From positions 1-60,433 of the forward strand of contig JAKFWF010000009.1 in NCBI GenBank assembly GCA_021730785.1: a DNA stretch of 60,433 bases, read 5' to 3'. The notes under the pieces are model-generated. The model ran no database searches. It saw only the letters and a list, made by a program, of their open reading frames with translations, and was not told the origin of the DNA. Position 1 is the first letter of the stretch, and each line of letters begins with the position of its first letter. Positions 8,793-17,583 of the stretch are shown piece by piece. Both the position numbers and the translations under genes were made by a program. Source of the DNA: Hyphomicrobiaceae bacterium. GTDB taxonomy: Bacteria; Pseudomonadota; Alphaproteobacteria; Rhizobiales; Hyphomicrobiaceae.

Positions 8793-9074
8793 ATGCGACT
8801 TCACGGCAGGATGCGGACGAACTGGCTGCTTGCACCGGCCGTGCTGTTGATTGGCTTTGCTGCCGCTACGACGAGCGCGTGGGCCCAGCAGTCAACTCGG
8901 CCAGCCGAGTCGTCAGAGCAGACGAAGCCCGAACCTAGGCCCGATGCGCTGCGTCCCCCGCCCGGCATGAGCATCATGCCGGCCCCCCCGCCGTCGTTTT
9001 CGCCACCGGCTGGGGATCATGCGCCGCATGGCTGCCCGGTCAACGACCTGAAGCCGCTGCAACTCCTGGTTTGA
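8793..9074 (+). CDS. Small secreted proline-rich protein
   Basis: 93-residue protein with a good Sec signal peptide (LLAPAVLLIGFAAATTSAWAQ, cleavage expected after AWA). A short, probably disordered Pro/Glu/Ser-rich mature region contains PPPGMSIMPAPPPSFSPP and a single Cys near the end (HGCPVNDLK). I recognise no family. GGAG about ten bases before ATG 8793 supports this start; the frame is open to a GTG at 8769, and M at 8811 is also possible. It stands alone on the plus strand. Confidence 0.5.
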   Translation: MRLHGRMRTNWLLAPAVLLIGFAAATTSAWAQQSTRPAESSEQTKPEPRPDALRPPPGMSIMPAPPPSFSPPAGDHAPHGCPVNDLKPLQLLV

Positions 9075-9175
9075 TTTCGATCCGGGCATTTGGCCATGCT
9101 GGATAAACCTGCTTTAACAGCAGCTGCAAACCTGCGCCGGTGGCGACGGGCGCAATCGCAGTTCAGGAGACCGCC

Positions 9176-9946
9176 ATGGCCACACTCGAGCTTCACCAGT
9201 TCCCCTGTCTGAGCGACAATTACGGCGTGCTGGTGCGCGATGTAGCAAGCGGCAACGTCGCTGCCATCGACGCGCCCAATGCCGAGCAGGTCGAGGCAAC
9301 GCTTGCGGCCAAGGGCTGGAAGCTCACGCATATCCTCACCACCCACCATCACGGCGACCACACCGACGGCAATCTGGCACTCAAGGCCCGGCACCGCTGC
9401 ACCATCATCGGTCCGCGCGCGGAGGCAGCAAAAATACCCGGCATCGACACGCAGGTGGGCGAGGGCGACAGCTTCATGTTCGGTGAGACCGAGGTGCGGG
9501 TGTTCGATACGCCGGGCCACACGCTCGGTCACATTTCGTACTGGATGCCGACTGAGAACACAGCCTTCGTCGGCGACACGCTGTTCGCGCTCGGCTGCGG
9601 CCGGGTGAGCGAGGGCACCATGGAGATGATGTGGACCTCGCTCGCCAAGCTGATGAAGCTGCCGCCGGCGACCATGATCTATGCCGGCCACGAGTATACC
9701 GTGTCGAACGCCAAGTTTGCGCTGACGATCGAGCCCGAGAACGAAGCGCTGCAGGCGCGCGCGCGGGAAATCACAGCGCTGCGGTCGGCCGGCAAGGCGA
9801 CGTTGCCGACGCGACTCGAGGTGGAACTCGCGACCAACCCGTTCCTGCGCGTGACGAGCCCGGCCATCATCAAGCGGCTCGGCATGGCGGGTGCTAAGGA
9901 GTGGCAGATTTTTGGCGAAATCCGCGAACGCAAGAACCGGGGCTGA
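9176..9946 (+). CDS. gloB: Hydroxyacylglutathione hydrolase (glyoxalase II)
   Basis: Second enzyme of the glyoxalase pathway: hydrolyses S-lactoylglutathione to lactate and glutathione in the cytosol. The metallo-beta-lactamase metal motif THHHGDH is at residues 56-62. DTPGHTLGHISY and FVGDTLFALGCGR follow, then AGHEYT for glutathione thioester recognition. The 256-residue length and the C-terminal helical domain (NPFLRV, then a Lys/Arg-rich tail) are typical of GloB. ATG 9176 follows a GGAG and begins the conserved strand; the longer frame from 9140 adds nothing conserved. Confidence 0.94.
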   Translation: MATLELHQFPCLSDNYGVLVRDVASGNVAAIDAPNAEQVEATLAAKGWKLTHILTTHHHGDHTDGNLALKARHRCTIIGPRAEAAKIPGIDTQVGEGDSFMFGETEVRVFDTPGHTLGHISYWMPTENTAFVGDTLFALGCGRVSEGTMEMMWTSLAKLMKLPPATMIYAGHEYTVSNAKFALTIEPENEALQARAREITALRSAGKATLPTRLEVELATNPFLRVTSPAIIKRLGMAGAKEWQIFGEIRERKNRG

Positions 9947-10019
9947 TCCTGCGTTGCGGTGTGCAGGAGAAACAGCACTTCACGGATCGACCGACAGTCC
10001 AAAGCAAGCCCGAGTACCA

Positions 10020-10958
10020 ATGACCGCCATACCAGCCGACGTTGCCGGCACAAAATCGCTCCTGCAAGCCGGCGGCTACATCGCCGACGACGCGGTGGCG
10101 ACCGCCGTTTTCCTGGCGCTCAAGCTGGAGCGGCCGTTGTTCCTCGAAGGGGAAGCCGGCGTCGGCAAGACCGAGATCGCAAAGGTGCTGAGTGCGGTGC
10201 TGGCGCGTCCGTTGGTCAGGCTGCAGTGCTACGAAGGGCTCGATATCGCGGCCGCCGTCTACGAGTGGAACTACAGCCGGCAATTGCTGCACATCCGCGC
10301 GGCGGAAGCTGTGGGGACGGCGACCTCGGTGCAGGTACTGGAGCGCGATCTCTATGGCGAGAGCTACCTGCTCAAGCGGCCGCTGCTGAAGGCGCTCGAG
10401 CTGTCGAACAGCGGCGAACCGCCGGTGCTGCTGATCGACGAACTGGATCGCGCCGACGAACCGTTCGAAGCGTTCCTGCTGGAGTTGCTGGCCGACTACC
10501 AGGTGACCATTCCGGAGTTCGGAACGATCAAGGCCGTGCGTCCGCCGATCACGATCCTCACCTCCAACCGCACGCGCGAAGTGCATGACGCGGTGCGCCG
10601 GCGCTGCTTCTATCACTGGGTCGACTATCCCAGCGCCGAGCGCGAGCGGGCGATCCTGCATCTCAAGGCACCGAACGCGGGGCGCGCGCTGACCGACCAG
10701 ATCGTCGCCTTCGTCAACGCGCTGCGCCAGATGGACCTCTACAAGAACCCCGGCGTGTCGGAGACGCTGGAATGGGCGCAGGCGCTGACCCAGCTCAACT
10801 GCGTCGCACTTGATCCAGCCGAGGTCGATCGCACGCTCGGTACACTTCTGAAATATCAGGACGACATTACGCGCATCCAGGGCAGCGAAGCCGCGCGCAT
10901 CCTGGAGCAGGTCAAAAGCGAAGCACGCCGCACGGCCTTTGAGGCGGAAAACCGGTGA
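10020..10958 (+). CDS. MoxR-family AAA+ ATPase (CoxD-like)
   Basis: 312-residue AAA+ ATPase of the MoxR family. Walker A is GEAGVGKTE, Walker B is VLLIDELDRAD, and a sensor-like TSNRTRE follows. The close relative CoxD acts with a VWA protein in assembling the molybdenum-copper site of CO dehydrogenase and related hydroxylases. Its stop overlaps the GTG start of the VWA gene (GTGA), so the two are translated together. The frame is open to 9891, inside gloB, but conserved sequence begins at MTAIPADV. No hydroxylase structural genes lie in the window, so its client enzyme is elsewhere. Confidence 0.88.
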   Translation: MTAIPADVAGTKSLLQAGGYIADDAVATAVFLALKLERPLFLEGEAGVGKTEIAKVLSAVLARPLVRLQCYEGLDIAAAVYEWNYSRQLLHIRAAEAVGTATSVQVLERDLYGESYLLKRPLLKALELSNSGEPPVLLIDELDRADEPFEAFLLELLADYQVTIPEFGTIKAVRPPITILTSNRTREVHDAVRRRCFYHWVDYPSAERERAILHLKAPNAGRALTDQIVAFVNALRQMDLYKNPGVSETLEWAQALTQLNCVALDPAEVDRTLGTLLKYQDDITRIQGSEAARILEQVKSEARRTAFEAENR

Positions 10959-12226
10959 CGCGGGCCCCGATGCCTGCCAACGACAACGCCGGCGTGCCAC
11001 CGCACCGCCCGGTGCGGCTCGACGCCAACCTGATCGCGGCCGATGTCGATGGCGGTCGCATTGCCGAGAACATCCTGTTCTTTGCCCGCCTGCTCAGGGC
11101 CTCTGGCATGCACGTCGGCCCCGACAAGGTGGTGCTCGGCACAGAAGCGGTGATCGCCGCCGGCATTCGCGACCAGCGTACGCTGTACTGGGCTTTGCAC
11201 GCAGTCTTCGTCAATCGACGTGCCGACCGCGAGCTGTTCAACCAAGCGTTTGTGATGTTCTGGCGCGATCCCGGCTACATCAACCAGATGTTGTCGCTGA
11301 TGGTGCCGGGTCTGCGCGCGCAAGCCGCCCCCGACGATAAGGCGCTGTCGCGGCGCCTGTCCGAGACCCTGTTCAAGCATGCCGACCGGCCGGCCCCGCA
11401 AGCCGACGACCAGCTCGAGATCGATGCCGAGGGCACGGTGTCGGACTTCGAGCGGCTGGCGGGGAAGGACTTCGAGCAGATGAGTGCGGCCGAACTTGGC
11501 CGGGCGCGCGCAGCGATCCGCCGCATGACACTGCCGTTCGAGGAATTGACGACGCGCCGGCTGGTGCCGGCCCGCCAGGGCGCGCGCATCGATCTGCGCC
11601 GCATCCTGCGCGACTGCGCCAGCAAGGGGCCCGATCACCTGCAGCTGCACCGCGTCGCGCGGGCGACCCGCCGGCCACCGCTGGTCGTGCTGTGCGACAT
11701 CTCGGGCAGCATGGAAACCTATGCCCGCATCTTCCTGCATTTCCTGCATGCGTTGACCAACGACCGCGACCGCGTGTTCTCCTTCCTGTTCGGCACCCGC
11801 CTCAGCCACGTCACCCGCAGCCTCAAGGCGCGCGATCCCGACGTCGCGATCGCCAAGGTCGGCGCCGACGTCACCGACTGGTCGGGTGGCACGCGGATCG
11901 GCGCCAGCCTCGATGAATTCAACCGGCGCTGGGCACGCCGGGTGCTGGGGCAGAATGCGACCGTGCTGCTGTTCACCGACGGGCTCGATCGCGACGGCGC
12001 CCAGGGGCTCGATCTCGCCGCGCGGCGACTGCGGGCAAGTTGCCGGCGCCTGGTCTGGCTGAACCCGCTGCTGCGCTACGACCGCTATGCGCCGGTGGCG
12101 GCAGGCGCCGCCGCCCTGCGTCCGCACGTGACGGAACTGCGCAGCTGCCATAATCTCGCAAGCCTCAGTGATCTGGCGGATGCCTTGCGGGGGCCGCCCG
12201 CCGACCGGAGAGGCCAACGCGCGTGA
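10955..12226 (+). CDS. VWA-domain protein (CoxE-like)
   Basis: 423-residue protein of the CoxE type. It has an N-terminal helical region (ENILFFARLLRASGMHVGPDK), a charged middle, then a von Willebrand A domain from about residue 240 with a MIDAS motif DISGSMET and the later FTDGLDRDG. It is expected to act with the MoxR ATPase as a chaperone for inserting or maturing the metal centre of a molybdenum hydroxylase. Translation starts at GTG 10955 within the ATPase stop and ends within the GTG start of the next gene: three genes coupled by 4-base overlaps. Confidence 0.87.
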   Translation: MTRAPMPANDNAGVPPHRPVRLDANLIAADVDGGRIAENILFFARLLRASGMHVGPDKVVLGTEAVIAAGIRDQRTLYWALHAVFVNRRADRELFNQAFVMFWRDPGYINQMLSLMVPGLRAQAAPDDKALSRRLSETLFKHADRPAPQADDQLEIDAEGTVSDFERLAGKDFEQMSAAELGRARAAIRRMTLPFEELTTRRLVPARQGARIDLRRILRDCASKGPDHLQLHRVARATRRPPLVVLCDISGSMETYARIFLHFLHALTNDRDRVFSFLFGTRLSHVTRSLKARDPDVAIAKVGADVTDWSGGTRIGASLDEFNRRWARRVLGQNATVLLFTDGLDRDGAQGLDLAARRLRASCRRLVWLNPLLRYDRYAPVAAGAAALRPHVTELRSCHNLASLSDLADALRGPPADRRGQRA

Positions 12227-13227
12227 AGTTCACAACCTTCGAGATCGGCGAGGCGGCCGGCGCCGTCCTGGCGCATACGGTGCACCTGCCGTCGGCTGTG
12301 CTGAAGAAGGGGCGCTTACTCACCGCGGCCGACATCGATGAGTTGCGGTCGGCCGGCGTCGTGCGCGTGATGGCGGCTCGGCTCGACGCCGGCGATGTGG
12401 GCGAGGATGAGGCCGCCGCACGCATCGCGCGGGCCTGTTGCGGGCAGGGGCTGGCCGCGGGGCCGGCATTCACGGGGCGGACGAATTTGCTTGCCGCCGC
12501 GGCAGGCGTCGCCGTGATCGACCGTGAACTGCTGATCCGCCTCAACAGCATCGACGAAGGGCTGACCATCGCCACGGTCCAGCCGTTCGACACGGTGGCG
12601 GCCGGCCAACTGGTCGCCACCATCAAGATCATCCCGTTCGCCCTGTCGGCCAGCGTGATCGCCGAGGCGGAAGAACTGCTGCGCAACGCAACTCCGCTCG
12701 CCCGGGTCGCCCCGTTCACGGCCCACCAAGCCAGCCTCATCCTGACCCGCGTCGCCGGCATGAAGGACGCCTTGCACGGCAAGCGCGTGCGGGTGATGGG
12801 CGAGCGCTTGCGCGCGCTGGGCAGCGAACTCGCTGGCTACGAGACCGTCGCGCATGAGACGGCAGCCGTGCATGATGCCTTGCGCCGGCAGCGCGCGAGC
12901 GGCCGTGATCCGATCCTGGTGTTCGGAGCGTCGGCCATCGTCGATCGCGGCGACGTGATCCCGCAGGCGATCCTCGACGCTGGCGGGGAGGTGGTCCATG
13001 TCGGCATGCCGGTCGATCCGGGCAATCTCGCGCTCGTCGGCAGGCTCGACGGCGCCGACGTGATCGGCGTGCCGAGCTGTGCGTCATCGCCCAAGCTGAA
13101 CGGGTTCGACTGGATCTTGGCGCGGCTGCTGGCGGGCCTGCCCGTTGGACGGCCGGAGATCGTGGCAATGGCGCCTGGCGGCCTGCTGATGGAAATCCCG
13201 ACCCGCCCCCAGCCGCGACACGGTTAG
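12223..13227 (+). CDS. Molybdopterin-binding (MoeA/MoaB-like) protein without NTP-transferase half
   Basis: 334-residue protein resembling the N-terminal part of the two-domain molybdopterin-binding/NTP-transferase proteins that accompany CoxD/CoxE-type genes. It begins MKFTTFEIGEAAGAVLAH, continues through LKKGRLLTAADI and VATIKIIPFA, and has the MoCF-type segment FGASAIVDRGDVIPQAI plus SPKLNGFDWILARLLAGLP. It ends right after GGLLMEIPTRPQPRHG, where I would expect a second, MocA-like domain to start in the fused relatives. It starts at GTG 12223, coupled to the VWA gene, and its stop overlaps that of the convergent polymerase gene. Confidence 0.8.
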   Translation: MKFTTFEIGEAAGAVLAHTVHLPSAVLKKGRLLTAADIDELRSAGVVRVMAARLDAGDVGEDEAAARIARACCGQGLAAGPAFTGRTNLLAAAAGVAVIDRELLIRLNSIDEGLTIATVQPFDTVAAGQLVATIKIIPFALSASVIAEAEELLRNATPLARVAPFTAHQASLILTRVAGMKDALHGKRVRVMGERLRALGSELAGYETVAHETAAVHDALRRQRASGRDPILVFGASAIVDRGDVIPQAILDAGGEVVHVGMPVDPGNLALVGRLDGADVIGVPSCASSPKLNGFDWILARLLAGLPVGRPEIVAMAPGGLLMEIPTRPQPRHG

Positions 13228-14654
13228 CGCGGTCCGATCCGCGTGACGGCGCGTCCGAGCAACTTCGGGCGGCGAGGCGATGGACCGGGCACGAGCGTCA
13301 GGCGGCGGCGCGCGGGTCCAACGATGCGGGCCGGCCGGCGCGGCCGCATGACAAGGACTGCGGGCAGGATCTTCGCCGGCCGCCGTGGCTCGTGGGTCCG
13401 CAGCGTAGCGATGCGCCGGTCGCCCAGCATCAGGCCCCAGACCAGCGCCATGAGCAGATAGAAGTGACGCCAGTGATCGATGTCGACGACGAAGCCCTCG
13501 ACCACGTTGCCGACGAAGGCAGCATAGGCGACCAGAAACAGCGCCTGCGATGCGGTTCGCTTGAAGACGTGGCGCAGGCCATAAAGCGTGGTCAGCCCGC
13601 ACATCAGCGCGAAGATCAGGCCGCCGAGCCAGCCGGCGTTGAGGAACATGCTGAGATAAACGTTGTGCACATCCTCGTGGTGATAGGCACTGGTGAACGA
13701 GCCGGCGCCGAGCCCGAGCGGGTTCTCGATGATCAGCTTCTTCGCCTTCTCATGACCGCCGAACCGCCCTTCGGGGCCCTCGTCATAACTCTGGCTGAGC
13801 TGGGCGCGATCCTGCAGCAGGCGCCCGATCTCGTCGATCTGGGTCGCTGCAAACAGCGCGGCGCCGATCACGCACGCGCCGATCAGGCTGAGCACAAGCA
13901 TCTTCAGGCGGTGGCGATTGGTCCTTGCGCATACGAAGCTGAAATAGCCGTAGATCGCGACGGCAACCGCAAGGTTGATCCAGGCGCCGCGCGAGAAGCT
14001 CAGCAGTATGCCGAGCCCGAGCAGCATCAGCATCGCGGCCGGCACCGCGATGCGCAGCAGCGGCCGCGTCAACACCTGATGCAGGACATAGACCAGCGCC
14101 GGCACCAGGAACGGGCCGTAGACGTTCGGGTCCTTAAACGTGCCGCTCGCGCGTGAGAACTTCGTGAACAGGTCGCTCGCACCGGGGATGATGCCGAAAT
14201 AGCCGATGATGCCGGCGGTCGCGGCGATGACGGCGGCCCACTGGTAGGCATGCAGGACGAGGCGCGTGTGCAGCACCGGCCGGCGGGCGACGAAGGCTGC
14301 GAACACGAAAGCCCCGACGTACAGATAGACCGAGATGCCGGAGTGGATCGTCGAGCGGGCGACATCGGTCGAAAAGGCGCTGGCGACGAAGGCTGCCGCG
14401 GCGGCTGCGAGCCAGATCGAAAGGAACACGATGAGGCCGGGCTTGATCGCGACGAGCCCGATCACCGGCAGCAGGACGATCATGATCACGGTCAGCAGAT
14501 CGACCGGGGCCGGTTCGGTGAACACGATCGCGCCCGCGGCGACGGCGGTCCACACGAGGCCAAGAGCCAAGGCATGGACGATGCTGCGCCGCGCGTCCTC
14601 GCCGGGCGGATTGCGCGAGGAGCGCGGCGGCCACTCGAAGGTCAGGGCTGGCAT
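13224..14654 (-). CDS. O-antigen ligase/polymerase family protein (Wzy/WaaL-like)
   Basis: 476-residue inner-membrane protein with about 10-12 hydrophobic helices and one large periplasmic loop between roughly residues 255 and 345, the layout of Wzy polymerases and O-antigen ligases. The family-typical segment ENPLGLGAGSFTSAYHHEDVHNVYLSMFLNAGWLGG, with conserved His, lies in that loop. It probably polymerises or transfers the locus's repeat units in the periplasm. ATG 14654 was chosen; the frame is open to 14693. Its neighbour upstream on the same strand is the initiating phosphotransferase, about 95 bases away. Confidence 0.84.
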   Translation of the reverse strand: MPALTFEWPPRSSRNPPGEDARRSIVHALALGLVWTAVAAGAIVFTEPAPVDLLTVIMIVLLPVIGLVAIKPGLIVFLSIWLAAAAAAFVASAFSTDVARSTIHSGISVYLYVGAFVFAAFVARRPVLHTRLVLHAYQWAAVIAATAGIIGYFGIIPGASDLFTKFSRASGTFKDPNVYGPFLVPALVYVLHQVLTRPLLRIAVPAAMLMLLGLGILLSFSRGAWINLAVAVAIYGYFSFVCARTNRHRLKMLVLSLIGACVIGAALFAATQIDEIGRLLQDRAQLSQSYDEGPEGRFGGHEKAKKLIIENPLGLGAGSFTSAYHHEDVHNVYLSMFLNAGWLGGLIFALMCGLTTLYGLRHVFKRTASQALFLVAYAAFVGNVVEGFVVDIDHWRHFYLLMALVWGLMLGDRRIATLRTHEPRRPAKILPAVLVMRPRRPARIVGPARRRLTLVPGPSPRRPKLLGRAVTRIGPR

Positions 14655-14748
14655 GGTCGTGGTCACGGCTGCGGCTCTGCAACTTTGGAACAAGGCGACG
14701 TCGATTTGAACTAGGCCAGCACGCCAGACTCACACCAGGATCTGAGGC

Positions 14749-16263
14749 TCAGTAGGCATTCTTGTCCGACAGCAACGCGAGCGGTGTCCTGGCCAGGATG
14801 TAGAGATCGAGAAACACCGACCAGTTGTTGATGTAGTAGAGGTCGAACTCGACGCGCTTCTTGATCTTCTCGGCCGTGTCCGTTTCCCCGCGCCAGCCGT
14901 TGATCTGCGCCCAGCCGGTGATGCCGGGCTTGACCTTGTGGCGGGCGAAATAGCCCTCCACCACCTCGTCGTAGAGCCGGTCGGCGGCCTTGGCCGAAAG
15001 CGCATGCGGGCGCGGCCCAACGAGCGACAGGGTGCCGTTCAGCACATTGAACAGCTGCGGCAACTCGTCGAGGCTGGTCTTGCGGATGAAGCGGCCAACC
15101 CGCGTCACGCGGGGATCGTCGCGGGTAACGAGGCGCTCGGCCTTCGCGTCCGCAGCCTCGGTATACATCGAGCGGAACTTGAAGACCTCGATCAGCTCGT
15201 TGTTGAAGCCGTAGCGCTTCTGGCGAAACAGCACCGGGCCGCGGCTGTCGAGCTTGACGGCGATGGCGACCGCGATCAGCACCGGCGTCAGCAGCAGCAA
15301 GGCGGTGGCGCCGACGCTTCTGTCGAACAGCCATTTGGCAACCGAGCCCCAGTCGTTGAGCGGCTTGTCGATGAGATCGATCATCGGCACCGCGCCGATA
15401 TAGGAATAGGCCCGTCGGCAGAACCGCAGCTGCGAGTTCTCGGCGGCGAGCCGCACTTCGACCGGCAGGACGGCGAGCTTGCCCAGTACCTGGTTGATGC
15501 GGTCTTCGGCGGCGAGCGGCATGGTCAGGATCACGACGTCGACGCGCGTCTTGCGGCCGAACGCCAGCAGTTCGGCGAGGGTGCCGAGGTTGGGATAGCC
15601 CGAGACGAGCCGCGCCGACCGTTCGTCGCCGCGGTCGTCGAACACGCCGCAAATGCGAATGTCGCTTTCGGCGTCGGCTTCGAGCCGCTTGATCAGCTGC
15701 TCGGCCGCAGCCCCGCTGCCGTAGATCACCGCGCGGCGCGTCAGGCGACCCTGTTTGACCCAGGCGCGGGTGAAGAGTGCCAGAACGAGACGATCGGCAA
15801 CGAGTGTTGCACCACCGATGGCGAACCACAGGGCCAGCCATACGCGGCTGAGCTCAGGCCCGACCTTCAGGAAGAAGATCGCCATCACCAGCAGTCCGAG
15901 CGTCAGGCTCCAGCCCAAGACCAGGCGGGGCAGATGGCGCAACGGCGAGGTGAGCGCCTGGGGCGTGTACAAGCTGAAGGACTGGAATACCACGATGGTG
16001 CCGAGTGCCGCCGCGACAAGGGCGACCGCGTAGGTCCAGGAATTCCCGATATCCTGGACGTTGACATAGCCAAAGGCGATGGCGAGCCCGGTGGCCAGTA
16101 CCAGGATGGCCTCGACCGCTTTGACCATGACGCCGAGCACGATCGGCGACACGAGGCTCGATTGGCCGGTGGTTCGGAAGTCGGCGAGCCGCGGCACGTG
16201 CAGTGAGATCGGCGATGCAGCGGTGGTGCCGATATTCACAAGCGGGCTATTCGACATTGGCAT
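14749..16263 (-). CDS. Undecaprenyl-phosphate glucose phosphotransferase (WcaJ/PssY-like)
   Basis: Polyisoprenyl-phosphate hexose-1-phosphate transferase that starts each repeat unit on the lipid carrier. The 504-residue protein has four N-terminal membrane helices, a CoA-binding-like region with [11 protein letters not shown], and the C-terminal catalytic core. The core has [44 protein letters not shown] and [19 protein letters not shown], and ends in [17 protein letters not shown] 16263 follows GAAGAG by three bases; ATG 16257 six bases on is an alternative. It is the committed step of the exopolysaccharide locus. Confidence 0.92.
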   Translation of the reverse strand: MPMSNSPLVNIGTTAASPISLHVPRLADFRTTGQSSLVSPIVLGVMVKAVEAILVLATGLAIAFGYVNVQDIGNSWTYAVALVAAALGTIVVFQSFSLYTPQALTSPLRHLPRLVLGWSLTLGLLVMAIFFLKVGPELSRVWLALWFAIGGATLVADRLVLALFTRAWVKQGRLTRRAVIYGSGAAAEQLIKRLEADAESDIRICGVFDDRGDERSARLVSGYPNLGTLAELLAFGRKTRVDVVILTMPLAAEDRINQVLGKLAVLPVEVRLAAENSQLRFCRRAYSYIGAVPMIDLIDKPLNDWGSVAKWLFDRSVGATALLLLTPVLIAVAIAVKLDSRGPVLFRQKRYGFNNELIEVFKFRSMYTEAADAKAERLVTRDDPRVTRVGRFIRKTSLDELPQLFNVLNGTLSLVGPRPHALSAKAADRLYDEVVEGYFARHKVKPGITGWAQINGWRGETDTAEKIKKRVEFDLYYINNWSVFLDLYILARTPLALLSDKNAY

Positions 16264-16359
16264 TAACTCTTCGAAGACAGGACTCGATTGGGTAGATCGA
16301 GGTCTCCAAAGCACGCGCTATGCCAGTTAGCTGCGTTCAGGGGCAGTGATTAGCGTTTT

Positions 16360-16393
16360 GATAATGTTGACCCGGGAAAGGGTAAATATTATC
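16360..16393 (-). repeat. Long inverted repeat at the end of the GT4 gene
   Basis: Left arm 16360-16373 and right arm 16380-16393 form a 14-position stem with 12 Watson-Crick pairs, one G-T pair and one mismatch around a 6-base loop. The right arm contains the stop codon of the glycosyltransferase. There is no T-run after it on either strand, so it is not a standard terminator. It sits between two genes of one operon, 97 bases before the phosphotransferase start, and may set their relative expression by RNA stability or partial termination. Confidence 0.5.
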
Positions 16394-17513
16394 GCGCTGC
16401 GGCCTGATAGAAATCCAGAATATCATTTGTCATGCGGTCTACCGTGAAACGGGCCGCAATGACTGACTGCAGGCGGGCAGCGCGCGCGGCGGCGGCGCGT
16501 AGGTCGGCTATCGCAAGTTCGATGCCGGCGCGCAATGCGTCGACGTTGTCCGGGGCGACGAGTTCTGTGTCGGTGCCGGCGGTGATTTCCGGGATGCCGC
16601 CGACCGCCGTGGCAACGAGCGGGATGCCTGCCGCACCCGCTTCGAGGACGATGTAGGGAAAACTTTCGGCGCGCGACGGCATGACGAGGATGCGACCAAG
16701 GGGAAAGGCCTTTGCCGCCGGCATGGCGCCGGGAAACGTGACGCTGCTGTCGAGGCCAAGGCTCGTAGCAAGTGCCCGGAACTCGGCCGCATCCGGTCCA
16801 TCGCCGACAATTGTTGCGGTCGCACGGCGTCCGCCGAACGGTTCGGCTATCGCGCGCAGCAGCAGATCGACCCCCTTCAGGCGCCGCAGTTCCCCGACAA
16901 AGACGATGTCGCTGGCGGTGGCGATCGGTGCGTGGGCTGCAAACTCGTGCGGCAGGAGGCCGTTGGGAATGATCTTCTCGGCGCGGCCAAGGGCGCCGAC
17001 ATTGGACGCATAGACGCGTGCCGAGTAGGCGCTTTCGAAGATGATGCCGTCCGTGCTGCCGGCCAGATGCCGTTCGAGCGCCATGAAGATGCGCCCCTTC
17101 AGGCTCGAAGGGGCATAGTGCAGGCTGCCGCCGTGCGGCGTGTAGAACGTCTTGATCGGCCCACCTGCCGCCTTCAGGCGAGCACCAGCGAGCCGGGCAT
17201 AGGCGCCGCCCTTGGCGCCGTGGCCGTGGATGATGCTGATCTGCAGGCGTTCCGCAATCGCGGCGGTTTCCCGGGTCGCGGTGAAATCGCGCCAGCCGAT
17301 GTCGCGGCTCATGGGTGTGCGATGCAGGCCAAGGCTCAAGTGCTGGGAAAGCGCTGCGAGGCGCTGGTCGGTCAGGCCGTCATTAGACGCACTGTCAGCG
17401 AGCGCGCCGACATCGTGCCCCAGCGCTGCCTGGGCGGCACTCAGATCGCAGACATGGCGGAACAGGCCGCCAACCGGCGCGCGCAAACAGTGAAGGATGC
17501 GTCGTTTCAACAT
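16389..17513 (-). CDS. Glycosyltransferase family 4 protein
   Basis: 374-residue GT-B retaining glycosyltransferase expected to add a sugar to the lipid-linked repeat unit on the cytoplasmic face. The N-terminal acceptor half has GGLFRHVCDLSAAQAALGHDV and IIHGHGAKGGAYAR. The C-terminal half has the GT4 pattern: IPNGL, IVFVGELRRLKGVDLLL, IVGDGPD, MPSRAESFPYIVLEAGAAGIPLVATAVGGIPE, with the EX7E-like pair in that last stretch. The start ATG follows GGAAGAG. It is the only sugar-adding transferase in this cluster besides the initiating enzyme, so others must be elsewhere. Confidence 0.9.
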   Translation of the reverse strand: MLKRRILHCLRAPVGGLFRHVCDLSAAQAALGHDVGALADSASNDGLTDQRLAALSQHLSLGLHRTPMSRDIGWRDFTATRETAAIAERLQISIIHGHGAKGGAYARLAGARLKAAGGPIKTFYTPHGGSLHYAPSSLKGRIFMALERHLAGSTDGIIFESAYSARVYASNVGALGRAEKIIPNGLLPHEFAAHAPIATASDIVFVGELRRLKGVDLLLRAIAEPFGGRRATATIVGDGPDAAEFRALATSLGLDSSVTFPGAMPAAKAFPLGRILVMPSRAESFPYIVLEAGAAGIPLVATAVGGIPEITAGTDTELVAPDNVDALRAGIELAIADLRAAAARAARLQSVIAARFTVDRMTNDILDFYQAAAR

Positions 17514-17583
17514 CTCTTCCTGCCTGCGCGCGCCGTTATCACAGGCGCACAGACTTACCGCACAACCACAAATTACGGGTTAA

